A stretch of 64,000 nt of DNA from contig OX578283.1 of NCBI GenBank assembly GCA_951217055.1, forward strand, positions 66,137,228 through 66,201,227. The letters are read 5' to 3'. The stretch's first letter is position 1; the number at the start of each line of letters is the position of its first letter. Of this stretch, positions 10,645-21,302 are shown piece after piece. Both the position numbers and the translations under genes were made by a program. The notes under the pieces were generated by a model. The model saw only the letters and a list, made by a program, of their open reading frames with translations. It had not been told where the DNA came from and did not search any database. This DNA comes from Gerris lacustris. Taxonomy: Eukaryota; Arthropoda; Insecta; Hemiptera; Gerridae.

Positions 10645-12692
10645 ATTCATTTATTATTAATAATTAACTAATTTTAAATAAATATTATTATTCATAGATT
10701 TAGGAATATCATAGTCTCTTATCATTTCTTCAAAATGCTATATTTAAAAATATATTATGAACCACTTTTTGTACAGTACCGGCTTAACTACATATCACTG
10801 AATTATAGTAGTTCTAATTAAAATTAAAATTAAAATATATTCCACCTTAATACAATACTATAATGATAATACTTATTTTTTAAACATTATTTAAAAAAAT
10901 AAAATTAATAAATAAATAATATAATAATAATAAGTAATTAAACAAGCAAAGAAAAGGTGCCGTCCTAATAAGCAAAGCTTGTGAACGGGAGTGACTCCTT
11001 TTGTGGTAGTGATAAAACTAATGATAAAAGACACACAAAAAAATAAATAAATAAACAAATTAAAAAAAAAAGCATGTAAAATAATAAAAGAAAATATAAG
11101 ATAAATATAAAAAAATAAAAATGACAATAATAATAATAATTAAAAGAAATCTACTAATAGTAGCTGTAACAAATAAGAGTTATAGCAATAAAAAAAATTG
11201 TAGAAAATTAATGATAATAGCCCTTCTCATATGATTATAGCCCTTATCATATTATGATATATCACGTGACGATAAATATTAATAATTATCACTAAAATTA
11301 TTTAAAACTTTAATACCATCATCCATACTAAAATATAACTTCTACAGGTAATATATTTCATCAATATATTCACGAAATTCAACTGAATTATAAAAAAAAA
11401 ATATTAATTATTCTATAAACGTCATTATACACAATTTTCTATTAACAAAACCATTTTTATAATTACTAATTACCCATTTTAAATCGACTACAATAGATTA
11501 ATTATTAATTAATATAATTTAACTATAAATCTAAACTTTTACAGTTTACGTTTTATAAAATAACAAAATACTATTAACAGATGTAACTCTTTAATTTATT
11601 ATATAAATCTTCTTCAATTTGTCAACTCACGTAAATAGTATTTAAATTTTGACAATCCCCCCTGAAATTTATTTAAATTTAGCAATCTCCCTCAAATTTA
11701 TTTAAAAATTTACTTAAATTTAACGTTATCTTCCTCAAATTTATTTAAATTTACTTAAATTTGACAACACCTACAATTTAAAAATATCTTATTAAATTTT
11801 ACTTAAATTTGACAATCCCCTAATATTTAAAAATATCTTATTAAATTTTACTTAAATTTGACAATCCCCTAATATTTATCAAAATTCACTAAATTTTTCC
11901 ACTACATCAATAATGTTGTTAAAATCTACTTTAATTTGTTAATTTTCCAATTATTTATTTGAATTTAAAAGTTCTATGTAGGCTCTATAATTTATTAAAT
12001 TATTCTAACATTACAATTTTTTCTAGCATTTATATATTATAAACAGTTAACAACGTTTCGTAACATACTACAGGTTTACAGCATCAGCTTTACTAGCTTC
12101 TTAATGCAATATTTATTTATTTCCTATTTACCAATAAATAGATAAATTATAATTTATCTTAAAAGGTTTTAGCAATTTATTTATAACTTATCTTAAAAAT
12201 CATCTAAACTTTCTTATTTTTATAATCCTTTTAAAAATATAGGTGTATATATATTTTTTAAAATATAAATGAAGCATTATTAATAACTAAACTAAATAAA
12301 GCAATAAATAATAATTAATATATTCACAAGTTATTATCATCGAAGACAATAGACAAATGTACAAATAATAATTATTGTTTAAAACATGTAATAAGCTAAA
12401 TTATAAATGATTTTCAAAAGTTTCGATAATAGCACTAAAGTTTAATAATAGTTTAGCACTTTCTGTGACACATATCCAGTTAGAAACCAGCCTCAGCTAG
12501 GGTCCGGATTAGAGGAGGTGGTAAACGAGATAATGAGAAAAGTTCAGACCCTCCCGAAACGTCTTTAGTTAATAACTTACTAAACAATAGACATTCCACT
12601 CAATAATAATTATTCATAATAATAATAATGACAAGTATTAATAATAAAACCCCTATCTATAAATAATTTAAACTTTAAAAGACAATTGTTTT
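10645..12692 (+). other. AT-rich intron sequence
   Basis: Very AT-rich, consistent with the start of intron 1 of the kinase gene. Around 11650-11880 are degenerate tandem words ('tttaaatttgacaatcccc', 'aaaatatcttattaaattt') repeated two to five times. No RNA gene or exon seen. The 78-codon minus-strand frame near 10891 is low-complexity and not a gene. Confidence 0.6.
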
Positions 12693-13260
12693 TAAGAGTC
12701 CGTAGTTAAAACCAAGGACCCTTATAATTTCCTGAGTTTGCCAGTCTGTCTGTCTGTTTGTCTGTCTGTTTGTCTGTCTGTTTGTCTGTCTGTTTGTCTG
12801 TCTGTTTGTCTGTCTGTTTGTCTGTCTGTTTGTCTGTCTGTTTGTCTGTCTGTTTGTCTGTCTGTTTGTCTGTCTGTTTGTCTGTCTGTTTGTCTGTCTG
12901 TTTGTCTGTCTGTTTGTCTGTCTGTTTGTCTGTCTGTTTGTCTGTCTGTTTGTCTGTCTGTTTGTCTGTCTGTTTGTCTGTCTGTTTGTCTGTCTGTTTG
13001 TCTGTCTGTTTGTCTGTCTGTTTGTCTGTCTGTTTGTCTGTCTGTTTGTCTGTCTGTTTGTCTGTCTGTTTGTCTGTCTGTTTGTCTGTCTGTTTGTCTG
13101 TCTGTTTGTCTGTCTGTTTGTCTGTCTGTTTGTCTGTCTGTTTGTCTGTCTGTTTGTCTGTCTGTTTGTCTGTCTGTCTGGAGGTCATTAACGCACCTAG
13201 CACAAATGATCAAAGCCTGAAGATGCCTCAATAGAAGGTGAAATATTGAAAAAAAAAGAA
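12693..13260 (+). repeat. Family C repeat carrying a ~440-bp (TGTCTGTCTGTT)n array
   Basis: 'gtccgtagttaaaaccaagg' at about 12698 and 'ttataatttcctg' match the left end of family C (27684, 28432, 57252). The short GTCT tract found in other copies has here expanded to a near-perfect 12-bp repeat, TTTGTCTGTCTG, about 36 times (roughly 12746-13182). Long Leu-Ser-Val-Cys and Thr-Asp-Lys-Gln frames on both strands are by-products. Sequence right of the array does not match family C. Confidence 0.9.
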
Positions 13261-13523
13261 AAAAAAAAAAAAAAGAAGGTAATGAGTTATTAATTAGTGC
13301 CCTAAAGACCGAAAATTGATGATTAAAAATCTAAAATAATTAATATAATATAACGTTCTTAACAGACAAACTTATAATTACTAATAAATTTAATTATAAT
13401 AAATATAATCTCTACATTACCTACTTAGTCATTTATTTACTAACCAAATATACGTATTTACTATGGTTAATAATAATATTATAATAGTAATTATCCTACG
13501 TTTATAACTTATACGTAATACAT
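13261..13523. other. No gene seen
   Basis: Poly-A-rich stretch and AT-rich spacer. Confidence 0.5.
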
Positions 13524-13639
13524 TTTTTTCCGAGCTTACCCAAGGAAACGAGAGCTATGTGATATTTCTGAAGTAAGAAAACTTTTTATATGTTCGATTT
13601 CAAAAATTCCAAGACAGAAATCCGTTTTTGGTATTGTGC
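13524..13639 (+). repeat. Family A repeat, left part (interrupted by jockey)
   Basis: 'gagcttacccaaggaaacg' ... 'gagctatgtgat' ... 'ttccaagacagaaatccg' matches the left end of family A. It stops at the jockey insertion and resumes at 15035 with 'gcctgtcactcaattttt' and 'taggtcgtaacta', the next family A words. Confidence 0.8.
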
Positions 13640-14834
13640 AGGAACACCTCTTACTTCTGGAAACTTGGCTCAAGAAGTGGAGAATCAAATTTAATGAAAA
13701 CAAAAGTGTCCATGTGACGTTTAGTTTGAGACATGGCATATGTGAGCCAGTAACCCTAAACCAAATCCCTATCCCTCACTCTAGTTCCGTCCGCTACCTT
13801 GGTTTACACCTGGACCGGCGATTGACCTGGGCACACCACACTAAACTTAAACGAAAAGACTGCAACAGACGCTACAAACTTTTACACAGACTTCTACACC
13901 ATACATCAAAACTCAGCACACATAACAAATTACTCATTTATAACACAATAATTAAGCCCTTATGGTCATACGGTATTGAACTTTGGGGTTGCACCAAGCG
14001 TTCCAACTCCTATCGTATCCAGTCCCTACAGTCCAAAATCCTAAGAAGTATAGTCCACGCTCCTTTCTTTGTTTCAAACTTCACCCATCACAACGACCTT
14101 AAAGTCCCCTTTGTCCATGATCTAGCCATATCCCGATATAAATCCTTCCATGACTCCATATCCCAACACCCCAATCCAGTCCAGGAGATAGCGTGCAAAA
14201 AAGTGTCTGACTAACATCAAGCTACAATTTTGTATTCAAGTCAATCTTTTAGCGCCTTTTAAGAATACGTGGTCGGCTAAGTTCGCCTGCGGGACATAGC
14301 TTGGCAATAGGCGTTTGAAAAAAACAAACCGGTGGAGAGCGGCCATGTCTCACCAATTATGGTGGACAATGTGATTTTAATGTTCCTGAGTACAGAATTA
14401 GTTAGTAGACCGAAAATCAAGTTGATGTTAGTTTTTCCCTTGACAGGTGACAACGTTGATTTTTAGTAATATTTGAATAATTAACCTATCAAGTGTGAAA
14501 ATAACATCGACTTGATTTTTGGTCTACTAACTAATTCTGTACACGGGATCATGAAAATCACATTGTCCACCATAATTGATGAGACATGGCCGCTCTCCAC
14601 CGTATTGTTTTTTTCAAACGCCTATTTCCAAGCTATGTCCCGCAGACGAACTTAGCCGACCACATATTCTTAAAAGGCGCTAAAAGATTGACTTGTATAC
14701 AAAATTCTAGCTTGATGTTAGTCAGAAACTTTTTTGCACGCTATCTCCTGGACTATAATTCAGAATCTATCATTACCATTCATTCCTGGATATCCTCCTC
14801 GAGAGAAGAGATATCCATAGAAGTTGCCACGTGA
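13640..14834 (+). pseudogene. Jockey RT C-terminal fragment, interrupted by a palindromic element
   Basis: 13640-14180 encodes 'LLLLETWLKKWRIKFNENK', 'VRYLGLHLDRRLTW' and 'LWSYGIELWG', the thumb-proximal and C-terminal region of jockey ORF2. After the palindrome, another frame reads 'NLSLPFIPGYPPREKRYP', a stop, then 'KLPRDL', matching the known jockey C-terminus and the copy at 2045-3985. With only the last quarter of the RT, an insertion and a stop, it is non-functional. Confidence 0.85.
14178..14754. mobile_element. ~577-bp near-perfect palindrome (foldback/MITE-like) inside jockey
   Basis: The left arm 14178-14447 ('agtccaggagatagcgtgc' ...) is inverted at 14485-14754 ('...gcacgctatctcctggact'), with a loop of about 37 bp. 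The arms cover almost the whole element and differ at a small number of sites, including a CTGA/CACG difference near the centre. No transposase. Flanking bases do not give an unambiguous target duplication, so the superfamily is open. An apparent 82-codon frame at 14586 is just one arm read through into jockey. Confidence 0.88.
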
Positions 14835-15034
14835 TTTATGAAACAATGCTTAACTCCTAAACATATGTTGTATCAATAATTGTATTAATTCAAGCTAGTA
14901 TCTGTGAGTACTGTTAATGGACAGATCCTCACTTCAAGTCACTCAAGTCATTGTAAAAACACATATCAATATTGCTTATATTATAACATTTAAAATTATG
15001 TAGTTGCAATTTTCTAATAAATTTAAAAGAAAAA

Positions 15035-15180
15035 TGGTATTGTGCCTGTTTTTTATGCCTGTCACTCAATTTTTAAGAACTAATTTTATTAAATTTGGAT
15101 GTTAGGTCGTAACTAGGCATCGCGTGGCTCTATCATTGAAGCGAGCGTGCAATAAAATACTGACTATTGAAATTTGTTAA
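15035..15180 (+). repeat. Family A repeat (continuation) and short family H piece
   Basis: After the TSD, family A words resume to about 15120. 'atcattgaagcgagcgtgc' at about 15134 then matches the family H word at 50308 ('atcattgaagcgagtgtc'). Confidence 0.55.
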
Positions 15181-15424
15181 TCATGATGAATGTCATAGTT
15201 GAAGATAAGAGGAAGAGGGCAGTGTGGAGTAGAGTGGGGATACTCGGTACAAAGCTTTACTTCCTAAACAAACCTACACACAAAACGACTCTAACAATCT
15301 AAACCACCCGTCGTAGCTTTTAAACTATTATTATAAATGTATCCCTTCATTACTCAAATACTACTACTTGTATCAAGTTGAAATTTTACATACTTGTTTC
15401 AATTGTACTTTAGACGATGTATAT

Positions 15425-15866
15425 GAAGTTTTATTAAAATCGTTACGTTAGAACGTAAGATACCGGTAAAAAGGTTGTTTTCTCTATTTTAAACGTTTAG
15501 GTCCGCTTTAATAGTTTTAGCGATCTTTATTAATTCATAGCAGTGTCGTTGTTGGTTTTACTAAAAAATGTTATTTGTAAAAAATGTTCGTCTCATCGAA
15601 TAGGTGATGATAGAATTTTTTCCCGTCCTGAAATTCCAATTTTAAATTTGAAGCTCACGTTTACGCGAGCATAGCGCGCGAACTATAGGACGGATCACGC
15701 TGTCCAACGAACTTAGCCTGAGTATTAGTAGAAGGAAGATGTATACCAAATTTCAACTAAATCGGTCAACTTTTACTCAAGTTATCGTCGGACACGTAAA
15801 CGTTACACACAGACAGGCAGACAGACAGACAGACAAGATGCAAATTTCGTTGAATGTAAGGAGCTC
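15425..15866 (+). repeat. Family I repeat with (GACA)n tract
   Basis: Runs from 'atcgttacgttagaacgtaag' words through 'aaacgtttaggtccgcttta', 'cacgtttacgcgagc' and 'gtataccaaatttcaac' to (GACA)n and 'gacaagatgcaaatttcg'. The reverse complement of the same series occurs at 36661-37070 and 47855-48215, and part of it at 46945-47095. No coding potential. Confidence 0.85.
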
Positions 15867-15884
15867 GCTTACGCTCGCTTCAAT

Positions 15885-16345
15885 TAGTCCATTGTTGGTC
15901 CCATATAACTTTGAGCCTTCCGTACACATTTATTTCTCTTAAAAATTTGCACAAACATATATATTTATATATTCCTATATCTTCAAAAGTACTCATCTGA
16001 TTGTTTTGAAATTTGGATGATTTGAAAGTATAGCCCGCTGATAGCCCCATATTAATTTCAACCTTCTGCGGCACAAATATACATTTATATATTCCTATAT
16101 CTTCAAAAGTATACTCCTCTGATTATTATGAAATTTTGATGATTTGTCGAAAATAGCCAGCTGATTGTCCCAAATTAATTTTAACCGTATGCCCTCTTAA
16201 AATCTTGCCAAATTGCTACATTACTTCACCTAAAAAATCAATACAATTTTGACAGATTTAAAAAACGGAGGAATATTAAATAAATTGGACAATAATAGTA
16301 ATAGTATAAAATCAGGAAGCTATGTGCCACATAGCTACGTTTTGG
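15885..16345 (+). repeat. Family A repeat, right part, with internal duplication
   Basis: Starts 'agtccattgttggtcccata' and ends 'gctatgtgccacatagc'. A ~125-bp internal block beginning 'tatattcctatatcttcaaa' occurs twice in tandem (about 15965 and 16090). The left half, including the GTCT tract, is missing and replaced by the abutting family I copy. Confidence 0.8.
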
Positions 16346-16682
16346 AATATAATATATCTTTCTTCAAGGTATTAAGAAGAATAGTAATAATTTGAAATTT
16401 GAGTAGAATATACAGGAAGATATAGATAAAGGAGGAAATACAACATAGAGTCATATACCACATGTTACAATAGCAATAAACATGTCTAGAGGCTATTGTA
16501 ATACACTGGTCTTAAAACATAGGTAATAAACATGTGCTGTTTCTTTGAAAGCACCCTTTTAAAGGGATGTCATAAAATACGTTTGGTAGAATAAAACATA
16601 TACAATAATAATAAGTATCAAGTCCCTAGACGATTATAACACAGACAAATATTTTCCGAAATATCGAACATTTAAAACTTTA
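16346..16682. other. No gene seen
   Basis: AT-rich spacer, with a short direct repeat of 'aataaacatgt' around 16475 and 16527. Confidence 0.4.
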
Positions 16683-17110
16683 TTGCTTCCGTGCTTACCA
16701 AAGGTAACGGAAGCTATGTGATCGTTCTGAAATACGAAAATATTTTATGTCTCCGATTTCAATTCCAAGACAGAAATCCGTTTTTAGACGTCAGGAAATA
16801 TTTTTGGTTCCGTGTCTGTCTGTCGGTCTGTTTTAAAAACAGACACATCTTAGAAACTACACGTCCAATTTGAATAAAGTTTTTATTGTAGGTCATAATA
16901 TATTATAGCCCATTGTTGGTCCCATATAAGTTACAACTTTCGGTGCACATTTATTTCTCAACGACATGGCCACAAACATACATATATATTTACGTATATC
17001 TTCAAAAGTACTCATCTGATTTCTACAAAATTTGAATGGTTTGTCGAAAGTAGCCAGCAGGTAGCACCAGATTAATTTCAACCGTCTGAGCTCTTTAATG
17101 TTTGCTAAAT
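16683..17110 (+). repeat. Family A repeat, nearly complete
   Basis: 'ttccgtgcttacc' plus 'ggtaacggaagctatgtgat', the (GTCT)n tract ('gtctgtctgtcggtctg'), 'cattgttggtcccatataag', 'tatatcttcaaaagtactc' and 'attaatttcaaccgtctg' occur in the standard order. It lacks the terminal 'gccacatag' part. Confidence 0.85.
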
Positions 17111-17440
17111 AAATAGATTATTTTCTTCGTTTTATTTTACTACTAAACCACTTTTTGCGTGAGTAGATTGCTTTGCAAGTTATAAGCTGAAAACCAATAA
17201 AAAACATTTTTTTTGTAGTTTTTCGATGATTTCTCATATTTGCCGAGAGAAATTTTGTTGGACAACTTCAGATTCGTGTTCAGCACCCCAAAAAACATAA
17301 AGTAAGCCACTAAAAACAATTACACCAGAACTTTCTACTTTGAGCTCTTTTCATGCACCATTTGACTGGACTATTAATCCTCGCAATCATAACGTTCATA
17401 TTGTAGCAGTTCTTATTTATTTTACTTGGTTGAATGGTAG
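17111..17440. other. No gene seen
   Basis: AT-rich spacer between a family A repeat and a minisatellite. Confidence 0.4.
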
Positions 17441-17631
17441 ATAATTGTAGGTATGAGAGCGTCTATGGAGGTTATCTTATAATTGTAGGTATGAGAGCGT
17501 CTATGGAGGTTATCTTATAATTGTAGGTATGAGAGCGTCTATGGAGGTTATCTTATAATTGTAGGTATGAGAGCGTCTATGGAGGTTATCTTATAATTGT
17601 AGGTATGAGAGCGTCTATGGAGGTTATCTTA
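17441..17631. repeat. 38-bp minisatellite, five copies
   Basis: Five consecutive, essentially identical 38-bp units ('ataattgtaggtatgagagc' plus 'gtctatggaggttatctt') starting at 17441, 17479, 17517, 17555 and 17593. It abuts the left inverted repeat of the Penelope-like fragment at 17634. Confidence 0.95.
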
Positions 17632-17711
17632 ATGGATAATAAAAATAATCTCTCCACATTAACTGGCTAATTTGTTTATTATGAATTACATAGCAGCTTT
17701 CAGGGGGAGGA

Positions 17712-18125
17712 GTGTGGTGTTCAATTCCTTATCTCGGTTCTATCTCAGACAAACTTGCTCACATCTCAGGCAGATACAATTTCCTAGTAGGATTCAGCAC
17801 GAGCAAGATTTTGAAATCTCAACTGAGTTACGTGAAAGATCTGGTTTGTAATGAGAATAGAAGTGGCGTATACGTTATAGCATGCGGTGTCTGCGACGCT
17901 GAATATATTGGACAAACGGGTAACTTTAAAACAAGAGCGAAGGGACACTTACAGCGTACATAGTAGGTTTAATAGTAGGTATATTAGGTTTAATCAGCAC
18001 CTTCATGAGTATGGTCACATGAACGCAATCGTACACATGGTTACACTTCATAGTTATGGACCATAGTAGATTAAAGGAGAAGGAAGTAAGAAACTTCTTA
18101 ATAGTGAATAGTCTCCATAATTTTT
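17712..18125 (+). pseudogene. Penelope-like GIY-YIG endonuclease domain, frameshifted
   Basis: 17712-17963 encodes 'GRYNFLVGFSTSKILKSQL', then 'NRSGVYVIACGVCDAEYIGQT', the GIY-YIG core with the CxxC motif typical of PLE nucleases. After stops near 17963, another frame gives 'FNQHLHEYGHMNAIVHMVTL' and then 'RLKEKEVRNFLIVNSLHN', the remainder of the domain. Several stops and shifts make it non-functional. The domain would nick target DNA during PLE insertion. Confidence 0.82.
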
Positions 18126-18421
18126 AATGGAGACACACAGATTGTGTTTAATATATAAACTATAAACCACATTCAGACATGAATGGACTGTATTTAAAAG
18201 GAAAATGGCGGTACTTAGATAGAACAAATAGGATGTATTAAAAGGAAATGTGGACTAGGTTAGAAGGTGTTATGGGTAGTAACGGATGAAATAGATTTAT
18301 AGAAAGACAGACGGGAAGGAATAATAAAGAGGTGTTGTTTAGGTGTATTTTTTAGTGTATTAACTATAAATCACATTCAGATATGAATGGACTGTATTTT
18401 AAAAGGAAAATGGTGGTACTT

Positions 18422-18470
18422 CTGATGATGGCCTTATGAAGGCTGAAAGCTTCTACGTAATTCATAATAA
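18422..18470 (+). ncRNA. Hammerhead-ribozyme-like motif in PLE flank
   Basis: CTGATGA (18422-18428) is followed by a short helix GGCCTT-ATG-AAGGCT (18430-18444) and GAAA (18445-18448), the order of the hammerhead core: CUGANGA, stem II, GAAA. PLEs are known to carry hammerhead motifs in their terminal repeats. Stems I and III and the cleavage triplet cannot be settled by eye, so activity is not claimed. Confidence 0.5.
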
Positions 18471-18512
18471 ACAAATTAGCCAGTTAACATGGAGATACTA
18501 TTTTTATTATCC

Positions 18513-19807
18513 AATAAAAGATAAGTTTAAGGAATTGTTTTCAAGTATTATCTCATCTGGCTGTAATCTCCAAATTTTCATTATAGAAAAATGTAAATAA
18601 TATTGGCAGGACTCTGTAAATAACGATACACCCTTTAATATCTTTTGGCTGGTGTATAAAATTCAGTGTGAATTCTAATTAATTCTTAGCTGTAATTAAA
18701 TTACATGACATGCATAAGTGCCAACATGTAACAACGTATAGGTGTACAAACATATAAATAAATTTATATATACGTATATATAACCAATTATTTTTTCTTT
18801 TTTATATATTTTAAAGTATTCAAGCATTATTTTATAATTATAAATTTTAATGGAACTCCCCTTTTTTCTTCTTTGTTTAAATAACCAGCGAGAGATATAT
18901 ATAAAAACAACGGGAAAAACGATAAAATGACCCAAATTTAAAATATATTACAGAATTTATTTTCGAGTAAATCATTTTTAAGCCCCACAAAAAACTCAAC
19001 AATTAAGCCACTTTTATCATTTTTATATAATTATTAATATTTTTTTTTTTGTTAAATGTAAAGGTTTTGAAATACGTCGAATTTTTGTATTAGCTTGAAT
19101 ATAAAAAGAAAAAAAAAGAAAAAAAACATCAAAGGATACAATTTACACATATATTCAAAATTAATCAATGAGAAAAAACTTGATATATTAATAATATCAC
19201 GTATTCATTTATAGGTACTTTAAACTTATAGCAATCATTCAATGGTATACGATTAATATACGTGGGTGAGTCTCATTTTTAACATTTAGTGAAAGGAACG
19301 TTGTCAATGTCAGCGTATTTCTTTATTAGGTAATTATATTTTCACCGGGATTTTTTTTTAAATATATAAATTTTATGGTTGGTTTACTATAAAAACAAAA
19401 ATTTACAACTTTAAAAATGAGGATATGAAGCTATAGTAATTTCTGGTAGTGTTAGGTTGGATGACTGGTAAAATGAAAGTACATTTTTGGTTTTTGTAAG
19501 GTTATATCATTAATTTAATCAGCTGTTCACGACCAACTTCCTCTCAAACGATGGTAGTGATAGTGACAGGCTACTAATAAATTGAGTTTCCAGGTTTTTC
19601 TAGGTTACTTGTAGGTATTAATTACAATAATGAACAGTCTATACTTAAGAAGTATTTTCTGAAAAAAATGTAATCGTAACATTTATCCATTGTTTGTCCA
19701 ACGACAGATTTTCTTTAATTCTATAACTTCACCTATATGAACATTTTTCAGGTAACGTAATATCTACAAATGGAATGACGTCGAAACAGTATCTGACTCT
19801 TAGACTT
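18513..19807. other. No gene supported
   Basis: About 1.3 kb of AT-rich DNA. I see no repeat family shared with the rest of the window and no coding region. The 79-codon minus-strand frame near 18696-18935 is Lys/Tyr/Ile-rich and typical of random AT-rich sequence. Confidence 0.45.
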
Positions 19808-19820
19808 ACTTGTTGGTTAT

Positions 19821-20193
19821 GGGAGCCAGGGTGACCGAGGTGCTAAAGGCGCCGCACAGCTATCTCTGAGTCGAGGCAATTCGAGGTCGTGGGTTTGATC
19901 CCGGGCCATGATACTCTGAATTGTATCTATGAATCGCGGACGGAGCAAGGCGAGGGCACTCCCTGAGGGGTTCTCTTCCCCCACACTTTGACGCTCGCTT
20001 ATATAGCTTACTAATGACCACATCATACTCGCTTCGGCGGTTCAATGTACAAATGTATGATGTGTGAAGTAGCTGGAACTCTCCACCACGGGGCAAGTAA
20101 AATGGGTCTATTGTAAGGCCTGATTGCGAGGTTTGAACAAGTGTTTCGTCCTACCCGTCTAGTAGAAAGTACTAGGTAACTACTACTACTACT
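19821..20193 (+). mobile_element. tRNA-derived SINE (copy 3) with perfect 13-bp TSD
   Basis: 'acttgttggttat' at 19808-19820 and again at 20194-20206. The head 'gggagccagggtgaccgagg' and B box 'gggtttgatcccg' are followed by 'gaatcgcggacggagc' and the shared body ('ccacatcatactcgcttcgg' ... 'ttcgtcctacccgtct'), ending in (ACT)n. It has the same extra 'gcggacggag...cttcccccac' block as the 6718 copy, so there are long and short subfamilies. Confidence 0.93.
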
Positions 20194-20317
20194 ACTTGTT
20201 GGTTATATAAATATATAATAGAGGAAATTAAATTTAAATATAGCTAAGAAAACCAGGATTTAAATAAAGCTAAGAAAATCCAGGACACCTTGTACAGAAG
20301 GCTCTTCTTGGAAGTAA

Positions 20318-20605
20318 CTAAAGCATGAATGGCCAGAAGGATTCAGCAGAAGGGATAAAACAAAAATTAAGCGAGTTGCCTGCGGTCACACCCGCATAAC
20401 CCACAGCTATTTACTGGAAGGAACGAGACTTCCAAGATGCAGCAAATGTGACACAAGGCTAACGATACATCACTTGATGGAATACGAGGAATACAGTCAA
20501 GAAAGAAGAGAATGTGGGATGGAAGACGGAATAAAAAAATTCAAAAGTAAAGCTGGAAAGCAAAAGATCAAAGAGTTTCTTGGAAAAGTGAACAACAAAA
20601 TTTAA
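20318..20605 (+). pseudogene. C-terminus of an I/R1-type LINE ORF2 (RNase H tail and zinc finger)
   Basis: After a stop at 20315-20317, the frame reads 'KHEWPEGFSRRDKTKIKR', 'VACGHTRITHSYLLEG' and 'PRCSKCDTRLTIHHLMEY', ending at a stop at 20603-20605. 'GHTRITHSYLL' followed by C-x2-C...HH is the signature of the C-terminal region of I-clade/Nimb-like LINEs and related RNase-H-bearing families. The RT and most of RNase H are absent. The A-rich sequence to about 20690 is probably its 3' tail. Confidence 0.82.
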
Positions 20606-20744
20606 AGACACTTTAGTATACCCCCTAATGGCCCTGGTAGTAGACGCAAAGAGAAAAAATAAAAATAAATAAAGTTAAGATGCCATAAAAAAAAGCACGG
20701 AACCAAAATGAAAAAGAGAAATATAAATAAATATATTAAATATA

Positions 20745-21302
20745 TTCTGCCACTTAGTGTGGCACATAGCTTACTCGCGTCCTATTTTGCATACTTTAAT
20801 GATTTTACGCTTATACTAATTAATATTGTCAAATTTATTTATTAATATTCTCCCGTTTTTTTTTAAATCAGTTGAAATTGTTTTGATTTTTTACATGAAT
20901 TAAAGTATAAATTATTGAGCAAGATTTAAAGAGTGCAGTGTTGAAATTAATCTCGAACAATCTGGGGGCTACTTTCTACAAACCATCTAAATTTCATAAT
21001 AATCAGATGAGTAATTTTGAAGACATAGGTGTAAATAAGAGTATTTTTGTGCGCTTATGAAAGAGAAACAAATGAGCGCATAAAAGTTGAAACTTATATG
21101 GGACCAACAGTGGACTAATTATGCCTTACCATTTACATTTTTTAAAAATTGAGTGACAGACTGACAGACACACATGGAAGCAAAAATGTTTCCTGATGTC
21201 TGAAATAGATTTCTGTCTTGGAATTTTTAAAATCGGGGGCATAAAAAATGTTCGTTCTTCAGAACGATCACATAGCTTCCGTTACCTTTAGTAACTTTCT
21301 TG
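20745..21302 (-). repeat. Family A repeat, complete copy
   Basis: Reverse complement of the full family A series. On the plus strand it starts at 'tagtgtggcacatagc', runs through 'gagcaagatttaaagagtgc', 'tgggaccaacag' and the GACA tract ('gacagactgacagacac'), and closes at 'gatcacatagcttccgttac'. It is the best single reference for the family, about 560 bp. Confidence 0.88.

Larger units (their letters stand above)
13640..15034 (+). mobile_element. 5'-truncated jockey-clade LINE with 11-bp TSD
   Basis: The TSD 'TGGTATTGTGC' is at 13629-13639 and 15035-15045. The element begins inside the RT coding region and ends in an A-rich tail ('taaatttaaaagaaaaa'). It lies inside a family A repeat and itself contains a palindromic insertion (14178-14754). 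Without that insertion it would be about 820 bp, a typical truncated 3' copy. Confidence 0.92.
17634..18512 (+). mobile_element. Penelope-like element fragment with inverted flanks
   Basis: A ~70-bp inverted repeat (17634-17703 against 18442-18512; outer word 'ggataataaaaata') encloses a decayed GIY-YIG region and about 300 bp of 3' sequence, like the inverted partial LTRs of PLEs. Most of the RT is absent. Within the 3' part, 'catgaatggactgtatttaa' is repeated (about 18180 and 18382). The 3' half recurs at 23311-23618. Confidence 0.8.

Noticed and set aside
12706..13234. Four overlapping ~160-codon frames on both strands
   Set aside because: All are translations of the 12-bp repeat array (Leu-Ser-Val-Cys or Thr-Asp-Lys-Gln units) and have no independent support.
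14586..14834. 82-codon frame beginning MAALHRIVFF
   Set aside because: It is the right arm of the palindromic element read through into jockey sequence; the inverse arm at 14178-14447 gives an equivalent shadow.
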